NCBI RefSeq assembly: GCF_001663155.1
Contig: NZ_CP015963.1
Coordinates: 620,001-684,000, forward strand
DNA: 64,000 nucleotides
Direction: 5' to 3'
Source of the DNA: Altererythrobacter ishigakiensis
GTDB lineage: Bacteria > Pseudomonadota > Alphaproteobacteria > Sphingomonadales > Sphingomonadaceae
The translations under genes were made by a program, and so were the position numbers. Positions 1-8,815 of the stretch are shown here, in pieces. The first letter of the stretch is position 1; every line of letters begins with the position of its first letter. The notes beneath the pieces are model-generated. The model saw only the letters and a program-made list of their open reading frames with translations. It did no database searches and was not told where the DNA came from.

Positions 1-73
1 AAGTATGATTTACCGTGTTCCCTAGCGCGCCAGATATGCGCGAGACAAGCAATTCGAGAGGCTACTTACCTTT

Positions 74-883
74 ATGTCTGCACCCGCTCCGCACCGGATC
101 GTATTTGCCAATGAAAAGGGCGGGACGGGCAAATCCACCACTGCCGTGCATATCGCCATCGCGCTGGCCTATCGCGGTGCGCGGGTCGTCGCGATCGATC
201 TGGACCAGCGCCAGCGCACGATGGCGCGCTATCTGGAAAACCGCGGAGACACTGCGGCGAAGCGCGGAATTGCTCTGCCGACGGCAGATTGCCGAGTTTA
301 TGAAGGCGATATCGAAGGTCTTGAAGCGCTTAGCCGTGATCTGGGCCAAAACGCGGATTACATTGTCTTTGACACGCCGGGTCGTGACGATGAGTTGGCG
401 CGTCATGCTGCGACAGAGGCGGATACGCTGGTCACACCGATGAATGACAGTTTCGTCGATTTCGACCTGATCGGTCAGGTTGAGGGCGAGACGTTCAAGG
501 TCAAGAAGCTTTCCTTTTATGCAGAGTTGATCTGGGAAGCCAGAATCAAGCGTAGCCGGGCAACGATCGACCAGCATCGCCGCGAAATGGACTGGGTGGT
601 TGTGCGCAACCGCACGGGCCACGTTGAAGCACGCAATATGGCGCGTATCGAACAGGCTCTCACCGAGCTGTCGAAGCGGGTGGGTTTCCGGGTTGCGCAC
701 GGCCTTAGCGAACGCGTGATTTACCGTGAACTTTTCCCTTCTGGCCTGACGCTGCTGGACAAGGGTCATTTGGGCGAGCTGGGTACAAGCCATTTGGTCG
801 CTCGGCAGGAACTACGCGAATTGGTTGGCGCGCTTGCGTTACCCGAGTTCCTTCCGCCGCAGCCAAAGCTGGAGCTTGCATAA
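74..883 (+). CDS. mipZ: MipZ-type division-plane positioning ATPase (ParA/MinD superfamily)
   Basis: 269 aa. The N-terminus carries a deviant Walker A motif, KGGTGKST, with the signature lysine at residue 15 and the P-loop lysine at 20. A Walker B-like segment, YIVFDTPG, lies near residue 100. Family knowledge: MipZ binds the ParB-origin complex, forms a polar gradient and blocks FtsZ polymerisation, which sets the division plane in alphaproteobacteria. The long insert after the Walker B segment and the absence of a parB partner fit MipZ better than chromosomal ParA. A J-domain gene follows after 3 bases, so the two are probably co-transcribed. The start ATG lies 73 bases from the window edge, so the promoter is only partly visible. 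The ParA/MinD fold is certain; the MipZ assignment is strong but rests on recall. Confidence 0.88.
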   Translation: MSAPAPHRIVFANEKGGTGKSTTAVHIAIALAYRGARVVAIDLDQRQRTMARYLENRGDTAAKRGIALPTADCRVYEGDIEGLEALSRDLGQNADYIVFDTPGRDDELARHAATEADTLVTPMNDSFVDFDLIGQVEGETFKVKKLSFYAELIWEARIKRSRATIDQHRREMDWVVVRNRTGHVEARNMARIEQALTELSKRVGFRVAHGLSERVIYRELFPSGLTLLDKGHLGELGTSHLVARQELRELVGALALPEFLPPQPKLELA

Positions 884-886
884 GCC

Positions 887-1186
887 ATGATCCGTTTGCT
901 GGTCATTGCGCTGATCCTGTCGCTGGGTGTGAAGCTGATTTTCGGGCGTTGGCCATGGGAATACCTGCGTGGGCGCTCCACCCGAGATAAGGCAATTGAT
1001 CGGGCTCGGCAGTTGCTGGGTGTAGCGCCGGGTGCGAACCGACTTCAAATCATGGAAGCACATAAACGGCTGGTTGCTATGGTTCACCCTGATCGCGGCG
1101 GGACCAATGAACAGGTCCACGAAGCAAACGCGGCTCGCGACCTGCTGCTCGCTAACCTTCCGCCTGAAGTACCATCAGGCCAGTGA
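887..1186 (+). CDS. Small membrane-anchored J-domain protein (TIM14/DjlA-like)
   Basis: 99 aa. Residues 3-20 form a single hydrophobic segment, followed by FGRWPW and a basic stretch, so the protein is probably anchored in the inner membrane with the rest cytoplasmic. The C-terminal half is a minimal J-domain: helix II ends in the HPD tripeptide (MVHPDRGG), which in this family stimulates DnaK ATPase. No Gly/Phe or zinc-finger regions are present, so it is not DnaJ itself. The layout (TM then J-domain at the C-terminus) matches the TIM14/Pam18-like type common in alphaproteobacteria. It starts 3 bases after mipZ and is likely co-expressed with it. Its client is unknown. Confidence 0.82.
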   Translation: MIRLLVIALILSLGVKLIFGRWPWEYLRGRSTRDKAIDRARQLLGVAPGANRLQIMEAHKRLVAMVHPDRGGTNEQVHEANAARDLLLANLPPEVPSGQ

Positions 1187-1248
1187 CATTGGCCCAGGGG
1201 ATCGGCTAAGGCCTGTCCAGAAATTCAGACAGCAACAGGCCACCTCTC

Positions 1249-2652
1249 ATGACCCACAAATTCCACTCCACCGTGTTGCGCGAATACGATATCCGCGGGA
1301 TTATCGGCGAAACACTCGGGCCAGATGATGCGCGCGCTATCGGCCGCAGCTTCGGCAGCCTGTTGACGGAAGCAGGTGGGCGGAAAGTTGCAGTGGGATA
1401 TGATGGGCGCGTCAGCTCTCCTATGCTCGAACATGCGTTGATCGAAGGATTGACCGCGAGCGGTTGCGACGTGGTACGCATAGGCATGGGCGCTACCCCC
1501 ATGCTCTATTATGCAGAGGCATCACGTGAAGATGTGGACGGCGGTATTCAGATAACCGGCAGCCATAATCCCGCCAATTACAACGGCTTCAAAATGGTAT
1601 TTCAAGGCCGTCCGTTTTTTGGGGCCGATATCCAGAAGCTGGGCGAAATTTCTGCCAATGGAGAGTGGGTCGACGGTACGGGTAACGTTGAAAGCCACGA
1701 TATCCTTCAGGAGTATGTCGATCGCATGCTCCAAGGGCTTAACGGAATAGATCCGGATTTGCTGACCGGGCTGAAGGTGGGCTGGGACGCTGGAAACGGT
1801 GCGGCGGGTCCTGCGCTGGAGTTGCTTGCTGCGCGCCTGCCAGGAGAGCATCATCTGCTCTACACTGATGTCGACGGGAATTTTCCAAACCATCATCCTG
1901 ATCCCACTGTTGAAGCCAATTTGGCGGACCTCAGGGCGCTTGTCGCGGAGAAGAAGCTCGATTTTGGCATAGCTTTTGACGGCGATGGCGACCGCATCGG
2001 CGCAATCGATGGGGAAGGGCGCGTGATCTGGGGCGATCAACTGCTAATGATATATGCCGAAGATGTTCTGAAGGACCATCAGGGCGCGACTGTCATCGCC
2101 GATGTGAAGGCCAGCCGCGCATTGTTTGACCATGTTGCGAAATGCGGTGGTCAGCCGCTGATGTGGAAGACCGGCCATTCGCTGATTAAGTCCAAAATGA
2201 AGGAAACAAGTTCGCCGCTCGCAGGTGAAATGAGCGGTCACGTCTTTTTTGCTGACACATATTACGGGTTTGACGATGCGCTTTATGCAGGTGTTCGCCT
2301 GATTGCGGCCAGTGCTCGACTGGGTAAATCGGTCACGGAGCTGCGCGGTTCGATGCCTGACATGCTTAACACACCTGAGATGCGCTTCCAGGTGGATGAA
2401 AGCCGCAAATTCGCCGCGATTGATGAAGTCAGCGCGCGCCTCGCCGATAGCCCGGCTGACGTGAACGCCACCGATGGTGTGCGGGTCACGACAGCCGACG
2501 GTTGGTGGCTTCTGCGGGCATCGAACACTCAGGATGTGCTGGTCGCGCGCGCAGAAAGCGATACTCAGGACGGGCTTGAGCGTCTGTTGGCGCAGATTGA
2601 CGAACAACTGGCCTTGAGCGGGCTAGAGCGCGGAGAGAGTGTAGGGCACTAG
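1249..2652 (+). CDS. Phosphomannomutase / phosphoglucomutase
   Basis: 467 aa, the usual size for the alpha-D-phosphohexomutase family (AlgC/ManB type). It interconverts hexose 6-phosphate and 1-phosphate, supplying mannose-1-P or glucose-1-P for sugar nucleotides and surface polysaccharide. Domain 1 holds the active-site phosphoserine loop [11 protein letters not shown] (Ser at residue 105). Domain 2 has the metal-binding DGDGDR loop starting at residue 244. Domain 3 has the sugar-specificity motif GEMSGH, and domain 4 ends with a phosphate-binding RASNTQ loop. The GEMSGH form and the AlgC-like architecture favour dual mannose/glucose activity, but the sequence cannot settle preference. It stands between the mipZ pair and a helicase, with about 60 bases upstream and no obvious functional link. 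Confidence 0.93.
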   Translation: MTHKFHSTVLREYDIRGIIGETLGPDDARAIGRSFGSLLTEAGGRKVAVGYDGRVSSPMLEHALIEGLTASGCDVVRIGMGATPMLYYAEASREDVDGGIQITGSHNPANYNGFKMVFQGRPFFGADIQKLGEISANGEWVDGTGNVESHDILQEYVDRMLQGLNGIDPDLLTGLKVGWDAGNGAAGPALELLAARLPGEHHLLYTDVDGNFPNHHPDPTVEANLADLRALVAEKKLDFGIAFDGDGDRIGAIDGEGRVIWGDQLLMIYAEDVLKDHQGATVIADVKASRALFDHVAKCGGQPLMWKTGHSLIKSKMKETSSPLAGEMSGHVFFADTYYGFDDALYAGVRLIAASARLGKSVTELRGSMPDMLNTPEMRFQVDESRKFAAIDEVSARLADSPADVNATDGVRVTTADGWWLLRASNTQDVLVARAESDTQDGLERLLAQIDEQLALSGLERGESVGH

Positions 2653-2708
2653 CCGCGAGGTTTTCGTGACTTGACGGAACTGCCTTGGGGCCTGAACGAT
2701 CCCGCCTC

Positions 2709-5159
2709 GTGAGTACGCCTAAGCCTGTTCCAACGGTTCCAACCGAAATATCCGCTTGGTTTTCCGGGCGCGGGTGGCGTGTGCGGCGCCACCAGGCAGA
2801 GATGCTGGCCGCTTCGGATGCGGGCAAACACGCGCTGCTGGTGGCGGATACCGGTGCAGGTAAGACGCTGGCGGGGTTTCTGCCGACATTGGCGGATTTT
2901 GCGCCTTCCCGGCTCGCAGGTAGCGAGCTGCATCAGGGCCTGCACACACTCTATGTTTCGCCATTGAAGGCGCTGGCGCATGATGTGCAGCGCAATCTGC
3001 TGACACCGATTGAAGAGATCGGCTTGCCCATCCGGGTCGAAACGCGCAGCGGCGACACGCCGTCTGATCGAAAGAAACGCCAGCGGGTAAAACCGCCGCA
3101 TGTCTTGCTGACGACGCCGGAGAGCCTCTCACTGCTGTTGAGCTATCCTGACAGCTTCGAGATGTTCAAGGGCCTCAAGCGGGTGGTCGTGGACGAAGTG
3201 CATGCCTTCGCGACTGGCAAGCGTGGCGATCTGCTCGCGCTCTCGCTCAGCAGACTGCAAGCTATCGCGCCTGACATGCAACGCGTGGCGTTGTCGGCCA
3301 CAGTCGCCGATCCCGAAAGGTTTTGCGGGTGGCTCGCGCCTTGGGGCGATGTCGATTCGATCCAGCTGGTCGAAGGCGAGCAAGGCGCAGAGCCCGAGGT
3401 CGATATCCTCTTGCCGTTCGAAGAGCGCGTACCGTGGGGCGGGCACGCCGGGCGTTGGGCGATCCCGCAGCTGTACGAAGAGATCAAGCGCAACAAAACC
3501 ACGCTCGTCTTCACCAACACGCGCTTTCTGGCGGAGTTCATTTTCCAGTTGCTGTGGGATGTGAACGAGGATAATTTGCCTATCGGCATCCATCACGGCT
3601 CACTCGCGGCAGAGGCCCGGCGCAAGGTTGAAGGGGCGATGGCACGCGGCGAGCTGCGGGCTCTGGTCTGCACCGCAAGTCTGGATCTGGGGATTGACTG
3701 GGGCGACATCGACTGCGTGGTGCAGATGGGTGCGCCCAAGGGGTCATCGCGGCTGCTGCAGCGGATTGGCCGCGCCAACCACCGGCTGGATACGCCCAGT
3801 CGCGCGATCCTCGTCCCCGGCAATCGCTTCGAATTCCTTGAGGCCACCGCCGCCAAGGATGCGGTTGATGCGGGTCAACGCGATGGTGAGGATTTTCGGG
3901 CGGGCGGGCTCGACGTGTTGGCGCAGCATGTGATGGCCTGTGCATGTGCGGGGCCGTTTCAAGAGGACGCGCTGCTTGGCGAAGTGCGCTCGACGCTGGC
4001 TTACAGTTGGGTCACACATGAAGATTGGCAGCGCGTGCTCGGCTTCGTTGAGAATGGCGGATACGCCCTGCGTGCGTATGACAAGTTCAAACGGATCGTA
4101 AGGGACAGGCAAGGCGTCTGGCGGCTGACCCATCCCGAGCATGCCCAGCGGCACCGTATGAATGCCGGCATCATTATCGACAGCGAAATGTTGACTGTGC
4201 GGTTCAAGAACGGGCGCAATCTGGGCCGTGTGGAAGAGCGTTTCGCGGCTACGCTATCTCCCGGTGACACCTTCTTCTTCGCGGGTCTCAGCCTGGAAGT
4301 TGAGCAGCTCAAGGATATGGACGTGATCGTGCGCGCAGCGAAGAAAAGCGCCACGATCCCGAGCTACGGCGGTGCGCGTATGCCGCTGACCACACATCTG
4401 TCATCGCGGGTGCGGGAAATGCTGGTCGATCGTGCGGGCTGGGCACGTTTCCCAAATGATGTGCGCGAATGGCTGGAAGTGCAGGACTGGCGCAGCGAGA
4501 TGCCCGGGCCGGGCATGCTGCTGGTTGAAAGCTTCCCGCATTACAAGAAGCACTACAGCGTCTATTACACGTTCGAAGGCTGGAACGCGAACCAAAGTCT
4601 CGGCATGCTAATCACGCGGCGGATGGAGGATCGCGGGCTGCAACCGGGTGGCTTCGTTGCGAATGACTACTCGCTGGCGGCGTGGGGGTTGAAGCCCGTC
4701 ACCGATCCCGCACCGCTGCTCTCGCCCGATATCCTCGAGCATGAATTTGTCGAATGGATTCAGGAATCGCACTTGCTCCGCCGCGCATTTCGCGAAGTTG
4801 CAGTGATCAGCGGACTGGTCGAGCGCCAGCATCCGGGCAAACGCAAAACCGGCAAACAGGTCACCTTCTCGACTGACCTGATTTATGACGTGTTGCGCAA
4901 GTATGAGCCCGATCATGTGCTGTTGGAGGCTGCCTGGGCCGATGCGAAGGCGCGCATGACTGACGTGGGTCGGCTTGCTGATCTGCTCGAACGCTCAGAG
5001 CGTGAATTGCGTCATGTCGAGCTTGACCGGGTCAGCCCGCTCGCGGTCCCGGTGATGACGATGATCGGCCGCGAAGCCGTGCCGCAAGGCGCAATCGACG
5101 AGGAACTGCTGCTGGAGGCAGAGACGCTTGCGGGCGAGGCGATGCGGATTGATATTTAG
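2709..5159 (+). CDS. Ligase-associated Lhr-type DEXH helicase
   Basis: 816 aa from the GTG at 2709; an in-frame TTG at 2685 would add 8 residues with little ribosome-site support. It is a superfamily 2 helicase with Walker A ADTGAGKT (Lys52), a DEVH box at residues 162-165, SAT (motif III) and the C-terminal helicase motif RIGRANH. After the two RecA domains come the winged-helix and Lhr-type C-terminal regions. Family knowledge: this clade normally sits with an ATP-dependent DNA ligase, an exonuclease-like MBL protein and a metallophosphoesterase in a DNA repair cluster. None of those partners is adjacent here: upstream is phosphomannomutase and downstream a convergent amidohydrolase. The helicase assignment is firm; the ligase-associated subfamily is inferred from length and the N-terminal pattern. 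Confidence 0.87.
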   Translation: MSTPKPVPTVPTEISAWFSGRGWRVRRHQAEMLAASDAGKHALLVADTGAGKTLAGFLPTLADFAPSRLAGSELHQGLHTLYVSPLKALAHDVQRNLLTPIEEIGLPIRVETRSGDTPSDRKKRQRVKPPHVLLTTPESLSLLLSYPDSFEMFKGLKRVVVDEVHAFATGKRGDLLALSLSRLQAIAPDMQRVALSATVADPERFCGWLAPWGDVDSIQLVEGEQGAEPEVDILLPFEERVPWGGHAGRWAIPQLYEEIKRNKTTLVFTNTRFLAEFIFQLLWDVNEDNLPIGIHHGSLAAEARRKVEGAMARGELRALVCTASLDLGIDWGDIDCVVQMGAPKGSSRLLQRIGRANHRLDTPSRAILVPGNRFEFLEATAAKDAVDAGQRDGEDFRAGGLDVLAQHVMACACAGPFQEDALLGEVRSTLAYSWVTHEDWQRVLGFVENGGYALRAYDKFKRIVRDRQGVWRLTHPEHAQRHRMNAGIIIDSEMLTVRFKNGRNLGRVEERFAATLSPGDTFFFAGLSLEVEQLKDMDVIVRAAKKSATIPSYGGARMPLTTHLSSRVREMLVDRAGWARFPNDVREWLEVQDWRSEMPGPGMLLVESFPHYKKHYSVYYTFEGWNANQSLGMLITRRMEDRGLQPGGFVANDYSLAAWGLKPVTDPAPLLSPDILEHEFVEWIQESHLLRRAFREVAVISGLVERQHPGKRKTGKQVTFSTDLIYDVLRKYEPDHVLLEAAWADAKARMTDVGRLADLLERSERELRHVELDRVSPLAVPVMTMIGREAVPQGAIDEELLLEAETLAGEAMRIDI

Positions 5160-5255
5160 ACCCGAAAGCGGATTGTTGCTTCACTTCATTGTCTAGAGCT
5201 GAGCATCTGCTCTTCCCGATCAGGGCAAACTCTCTCAAGCGCGTTTCATTGAGAT

Positions 5256-6707
5256 TCAGAGCCCTACTATCGAGGGATCGATACCTTGTGCTTCTAGAGC
5301 TTCGACCAGATTGCGCTGAGTTCGCGCAGTATCGTGTTGCGCCGCTTGGACCAGATGAAGATCCAAGGCCGCTCTGTCGATCCATTCCCCACCCGCGACG
5401 ACGGCGGAAATCGATCTCATTGCGGCAAGCTCCTCGGTTGGATCGTCATCCAGTAGAACAATATCCGCCCGGAATCCCTCGGCTATCCGACCTGACGAAT
5501 CTGCCTCATCCAGCGCGATCGCCGCATTGATGGTCGCAGTGCGAAGAACGTCGACTGGAGCAAGCCCCGCTTCCTCAAGCAATTCGAGTTCGTCAATCAA
5601 TGAGACACCGGGGATATTTGTGAAGATCCCGGCGTCGCTTCCCGCCACAATGAGAGCACCTTCTTCCAACAGCATCCGAACCATGGTCTTGTAAAATTCG
5701 AAGGCCGCTCGGTTCCGGACAACATCCTCGCTTGCCCACCGCTCATATTCGGCCTGGCTAAGAGCGACCAGCAAAGGGTTGAGACGCTCTGTGCCTGGCC
5801 GCTGAAGATATGCGCCTTTGGTCTCGGCTACTTTGAGGAGATTGTAGAACGCGAGCAGTGTGGGGTCGATTGGGACCCCGGACGCGGCAACCTTGCGTGC
5901 CAGCACTCTGCCGGCATCCTCATCATGGCGATCTCTGAGGCCGTGCCAGACAATCGATTCAACGTGCTCGATTGTGACAAATCCGTCGTCGAGGATTTCC
6001 TCAAACGCAATTTCGAACGGGACTTCGCGCGGCACTCCCGCCGCTCTGACACCCTCCGGCGTATGACCCATGACGCTCATCCCCAGCCGATTTGCTTCGT
6101 TCAGCACCGCCTCATACGCTTCTCTTGTCAGGTTCGAATAGACCTTCAAGCTGCGATAGCCTGCTTGGTGCTGTTGTTGGACCGCCGCGCGTGCCTCATC
6201 GGCTGTTGTAACGATCTGGTGATTTACTTGTTCGTTCGGGCCTGGGCTGTTTAGGATGGGACCTGTCGTAATCAGCCGAGGAGCTGCAATTGCTCCCTGA
6301 TCTATCTCTTGGATCAGGCGAAGATGAAATGGCATCCCCGATGCGTTGCGAATTGTGGTGACGCCGGCCGCCAAATATGCGCCTAGAGATGCCCGGTCCC
6401 AGACATGCACGTGCATGTCGACCAGACCAGCCATGGCTATGCGACCATTGCCATCAATGACTCTTACAGAGCTGGCCCGTTCGGTTTCTTGAGTCGGTCT
6501 AATTCGAGCAATTCGACCATTTTCTACAAGGATCGACATATTGCGATCGAGCCGCGCATTCTCTTCATCGATGTGAAGTATTTGCACGTTCTTGATGAGA
6601 ATTGATTCGCTGTCTCGTGCGTGGGAAGGCGCTGCCACGATCGACAGAAGAGCCACAAAGCTGAAAAGAGAAAGGGTTCGAAAAAGGGCCACGGTATTCC
6701 TCGCCAA
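5256..6707 (-). CDS. Secreted amidohydrolase-superfamily metallohydrolase
   Basis: 483 aa. A clear signal peptide ends in APSHA at about residue 30, so the product is exported to the periplasm. The body shows the amidohydrolase barrel pattern: HVHV after strand 1 (the first metal-binding His pair), GHTPEG and IEHVES for later His ligands, and GSDAG for the catalytic Asp. The small N- and C-terminal beta-sandwich pieces (ILIKNVQ at the start, GFRADIVLLDDDP at the end) are typical of imidazolonepropionase-like and prolidase-like members. Substrate cannot be read from sequence; cyclic or imide amides and dipeptides are the usual classes. It stands alone, convergent with the helicase, with its start about 190 bases from the exb operon terminator region. 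Confidence 0.85.
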   Translation of the reverse strand: MARNTVALFRTLSLFSFVALLSIVAAPSHARDSESILIKNVQILHIDEENARLDRNMSILVENGRIARIRPTQETERASSVRVIDGNGRIAMAGLVDMHVHVWDRASLGAYLAAGVTTIRNASGMPFHLRLIQEIDQGAIAAPRLITTGPILNSPGPNEQVNHQIVTTADEARAAVQQQHQAGYRSLKVYSNLTREAYEAVLNEANRLGMSVMGHTPEGVRAAGVPREVPFEIAFEEILDDGFVTIEHVESIVWHGLRDRHDEDAGRVLARKVAASGVPIDPTLLAFYNLLKVAETKGAYLQRPGTERLNPLLVALSQAEYERWASEDVVRNRAAFEFYKTMVRMLLEEGALIVAGSDAGIFTNIPGVSLIDELELLEEAGLAPVDVLRTATINAAIALDEADSSGRIAEGFRADIVLLDDDPTEELAAMRSISAVVAGGEWIDRAALDLHLVQAAQHDTARTQRNLVEALEAQGIDPSIVGL

Positions 6708-6838
6708 GAGCTATCGCCCTTAGCCTTGCGTAAGCGCCTTCTGCAACTGTATCCATCGCAGATATGAGAGCTCTGCTAAGTGTTCACTCCAAGATGTGTG
6801 ATGACATCGCGGCGGTAACCTGCATTCAAGCTGCGCGT

Positions 6839-6869
6839 AAAAAAAAGGGGCGGGATAGTCCGCCCCTTT
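6839..6869 (-). terminator. Rho-independent terminator of the tonB-exb operon
   Basis: Read on the minus strand, a stem of about 10 bp (AAAGGGGCGG pairing with CCGCCCCTTT, + strand 6844-6853 with 6860-6869) and a 6-base loop is followed by a run of eight T (A-run at 6839-6846 on +). It lies 26 bases after the stop of the last exbD gene, the right place to end that operon. Confidence 0.85.
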
Positions 6870-6894
6870 CTCATCTTTGTCTTGTAGCTAGCGT

Positions 6895-7338
6895 TTACTG
6901 CTGGCCGCCAGAGCCAAAGGTGCGATATTTCTCGTTCCCGACGAAACCGAACTTGGTCACGCCCGAAGCTTTGATGACATTCAGCACGCGCGCCGAAAGG
7001 TCATAGCTGGCCAGCGCTTCCGGCTCGAACTGAAGCTCGGGTTCAGGATCGATCGTCAGCGATTGCTGCAGGTTCGTAGCAAGCTCGCTCATTGTGATCG
7101 GCTGTGCGTTCCACAGGATCTCGTTCTGTTGAGTCAGAACCAGCTTGTTCTTGATCGGATCGATCGGTGGTGGGTTGTCGTTCGGGGTAGGCTGCGGAAG
7201 GTCGATATCGACCGAGTGCGTGGCCACCGGGATCGTGATGATGAACATGATCAGCAGAACGAGCAAAACGTCGATCAACGGCGTCATGTTCATTTCCATC
7301 ATCGGCGAGCCGTCGTCTTTACCGCCTGACATTGCCAT
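6895..7338 (-). CDS. exbD: ExbD/TolR-family biopolymer transport protein (second copy)
   Basis: 147 aa. A short cytoplasmic N-terminus is followed by MTPLIDVLLVLLIMFIIT, the single transmembrane helix with the conserved membrane Asp that carries protons in ExbD/TolR. A periplasmic domain of about 100 residues follows. It is the last gene of a minus-strand operon tonB-exbB-exbD-exbD and is followed by a strong terminator. Family knowledge: ExbB and ExbD form the proton-driven motor that energises TonB. Two non-identical ExbD copies in tandem are usual in sphingomonads and xanthomonads; whether they form a heteromeric stator or have separate roles is not shown by sequence. Confidence 0.92.
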   Translation of the reverse strand: MAMSGGKDDGSPMMEMNMTPLIDVLLVLLIMFIITIPVATHSVDIDLPQPTPNDNPPPIDPIKNKLVLTQQNEILWNAQPITMSELATNLQQSLTIDPEPELQFEPEALASYDLSARVLNVIKASGVTKFGFVGNEKYRTFGSGGQQ

Positions 7339-7370
7339 AGGTGCGTACTCCTAAATCTTATTTGGGCGGA

Positions 7371-7901
7371 TCAGATACCCGGTTCGACCGGGTTCGAGAT
7401 GAAGCCGACCGTTGGGTAACCAGAAGCCTGAACATTGTAGATGGCACCAGCCACACAACGCCAGGGTGCATTCACGTCACCGCGGATGTGGACCTGCGGA
7501 ATGCGCTCTGGATCTTCCATGATGGCTTCGGGGCCGCCAGCGGCAGTCACGATTGCGTCGAGACGGGCGAAAGCTTGGTCGTAGAGCTCTTCAGAAGTCA
7601 CCGGGGTGATGTTGTTGAAGTAGATACGGCACTCGCCGTTCCGCGATGCACCTTCAAAGCCAGGCTCGCCTGCGCTCCGGCCGGCAGCATCTGTCGTGCT
7701 CACGGTCAGCAGAAGGTTTTCGACCTTATCCTTCGATTCGATCGATTCCATCACCGGAATCTCAAGCTTCTCGATAGTCTGGATTGCCACCGGAACAGCG
7801 ATGAGGAAGATGATCAGAAGCACCAGCATCACGTCCACCAGAGGCGTGGTGTTGATGTCCGACATCGGGGTTTCGGCCCCACCGCTCATCGAAATAGCCA
7901 T
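7371..7901 (-). CDS. exbD: ExbD/TolR-family biopolymer transport protein (first copy)
   Basis: 176 aa. The sequence begins with a Gly/Ala-rich cytoplasmic tail and TTPLVDVMLVLLIIFLIAVPVA, the single membrane helix with the proton-pathway Asp. The periplasmic domain is longer than in the second copy and contains two cysteines (in GECRIYF and PWRCVAG) that could form a disulfide; the second copy has none. It lies 76 bases after exbB and 32 bases before the other exbD. The two copies align across the TM helix and the periplasmic fold but diverge strongly elsewhere, so the duplication is old. Confidence 0.92.
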   Translation of the reverse strand: MAISMSGGAETPMSDINTTPLVDVMLVLLIIFLIAVPVAIQTIEKLEIPVMESIESKDKVENLLLTVSTTDAAGRSAGEPGFEGASRNGECRIYFNNITPVTSEELYDQAFARLDAIVTAAGGPEAIMEDPERIPQVHIRGDVNAPWRCVAGAIYNVQASGYPTVGFISNPVEPGI

Positions 7902-7977
7902 TGCTAAATCCTATTCGTAATTTTCGCCAAGGGTTGTTGATGGCGAGGGCCAAGGGCCCCCGCCTATCATCAGGCGA

Positions 7978-8751
7978 TTAGGCCTTCGGTGCAGTCTTTA
8001 CGCCAGCAGCAGTCGTAGCCGGCTTTGCAGCGGCGCGAGCAGGTGCTTTGGTTGCCGGACGAACTGCGCCGTTCGAGCTAAGGTTTGCCAGAAGGTCAGT
8101 CGAGAAGCTTGAAAGCGCCTCCGCGATACGGCGGTTGCGGCTCTGAAGCCAGTTGTAAGCAAACACGGCGGGAACAGCCACGAACAAACCGATGGCGGTC
8201 ATGATCAGCGCTTCACCAACCGGACCTGCAACCTTGTCGATCGACGCTGAACCGGCAATGCCGATGTTGATCAGCGCGCGGTAGATACCGATAACCGTAC
8301 CGAGCAGACCAACGAACGGCGCGGTTGCACCAACCGTTGCGAGGAACGGCAGGCCGCCGGCGAGCTTCGCGTTGATGGCGTCTTCCGAACGCTGCAGCGA
8401 ACCGTGCATCCAGTCGTGTGCTTCGAGCTTGTCAGTCATCTTGCCGTGCTCGTCTTCAGCCTTGAGCGCGTCATCGGCAACCTGGCGCCATGCGCTGTTC
8501 TTCTCAAGCTTCGTCGCGCCTTCCTTGATCGAGCCAGCCTGCCAGAACTTGCCCTGCACGTCGCGCTTGTACTGCTTCATCACTTTGTTCTGCTCAAGCA
8601 GTTTGGTGATGAGGATGTAGAACGAACCAACACTCATGATGATCATGATGGCAAGAATGAACCAAGCGACCGGGCCGCCCTGTTCCATGGCTTCCATGAA
8701 ACCAAAGCTGTTTTTAACTTCAGCCGCATTTGCAAGAAGGTTGATAGTCAT
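7978..8751 (-). CDS. exbB: ExbB/TolQ/MotA-family proton channel protein
   Basis: 257 aa. There are three hydrophobic helices: one near residues 30-50 (VAWFILAIMIIMSVGSFYIL) and a pair around 135-160 and 180-205, with the conserved TVGATAPFVGLLGTVIGIY and GEALIMTAIGLFVAVPAVFAYN-type regions that line the channel. Function: the pentameric proton-conducting scaffold that drives TonB with ExbD. The C-terminus ends in an Ala/Lys/Pro-rich tail of about 30 residues, likely disordered. It is the second gene of the tonB-exbB-exbD-exbD operon. The genetic pairing with tonB argues for ExbB and against TolQ. Confidence 0.93.
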   Translation of the reverse strand: MTINLLANAAEVKNSFGFMEAMEQGGPVAWFILAIMIIMSVGSFYILITKLLEQNKVMKQYKRDVQGKFWQAGSIKEGATKLEKNSAWRQVADDALKAEDEHGKMTDKLEAHDWMHGSLQRSEDAINAKLAGGLPFLATVGATAPFVGLLGTVIGIYRALINIGIAGSASIDKVAGPVGEALIMTAIGLFVAVPAVFAYNWLQSRNRRIAEALSSFSTDLLANLSSNGAVRPATKAPARAAAKPATTAAGVKTAPKA

Positions 8752-8815
8752 TGCGAATAGTCCTTTTAAAAATAGTCCCCAAGGGGCGCAGGCTCTCTCT
8801 GATCCTGGCTGTCCC

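Noticed and set aside
5160..5255. Short gap after the helicase as the missing ligase-associated phosphoesterase
   Set aside because: Only 96 bases with no frame of useful size and no metallophosphoesterase motifs.
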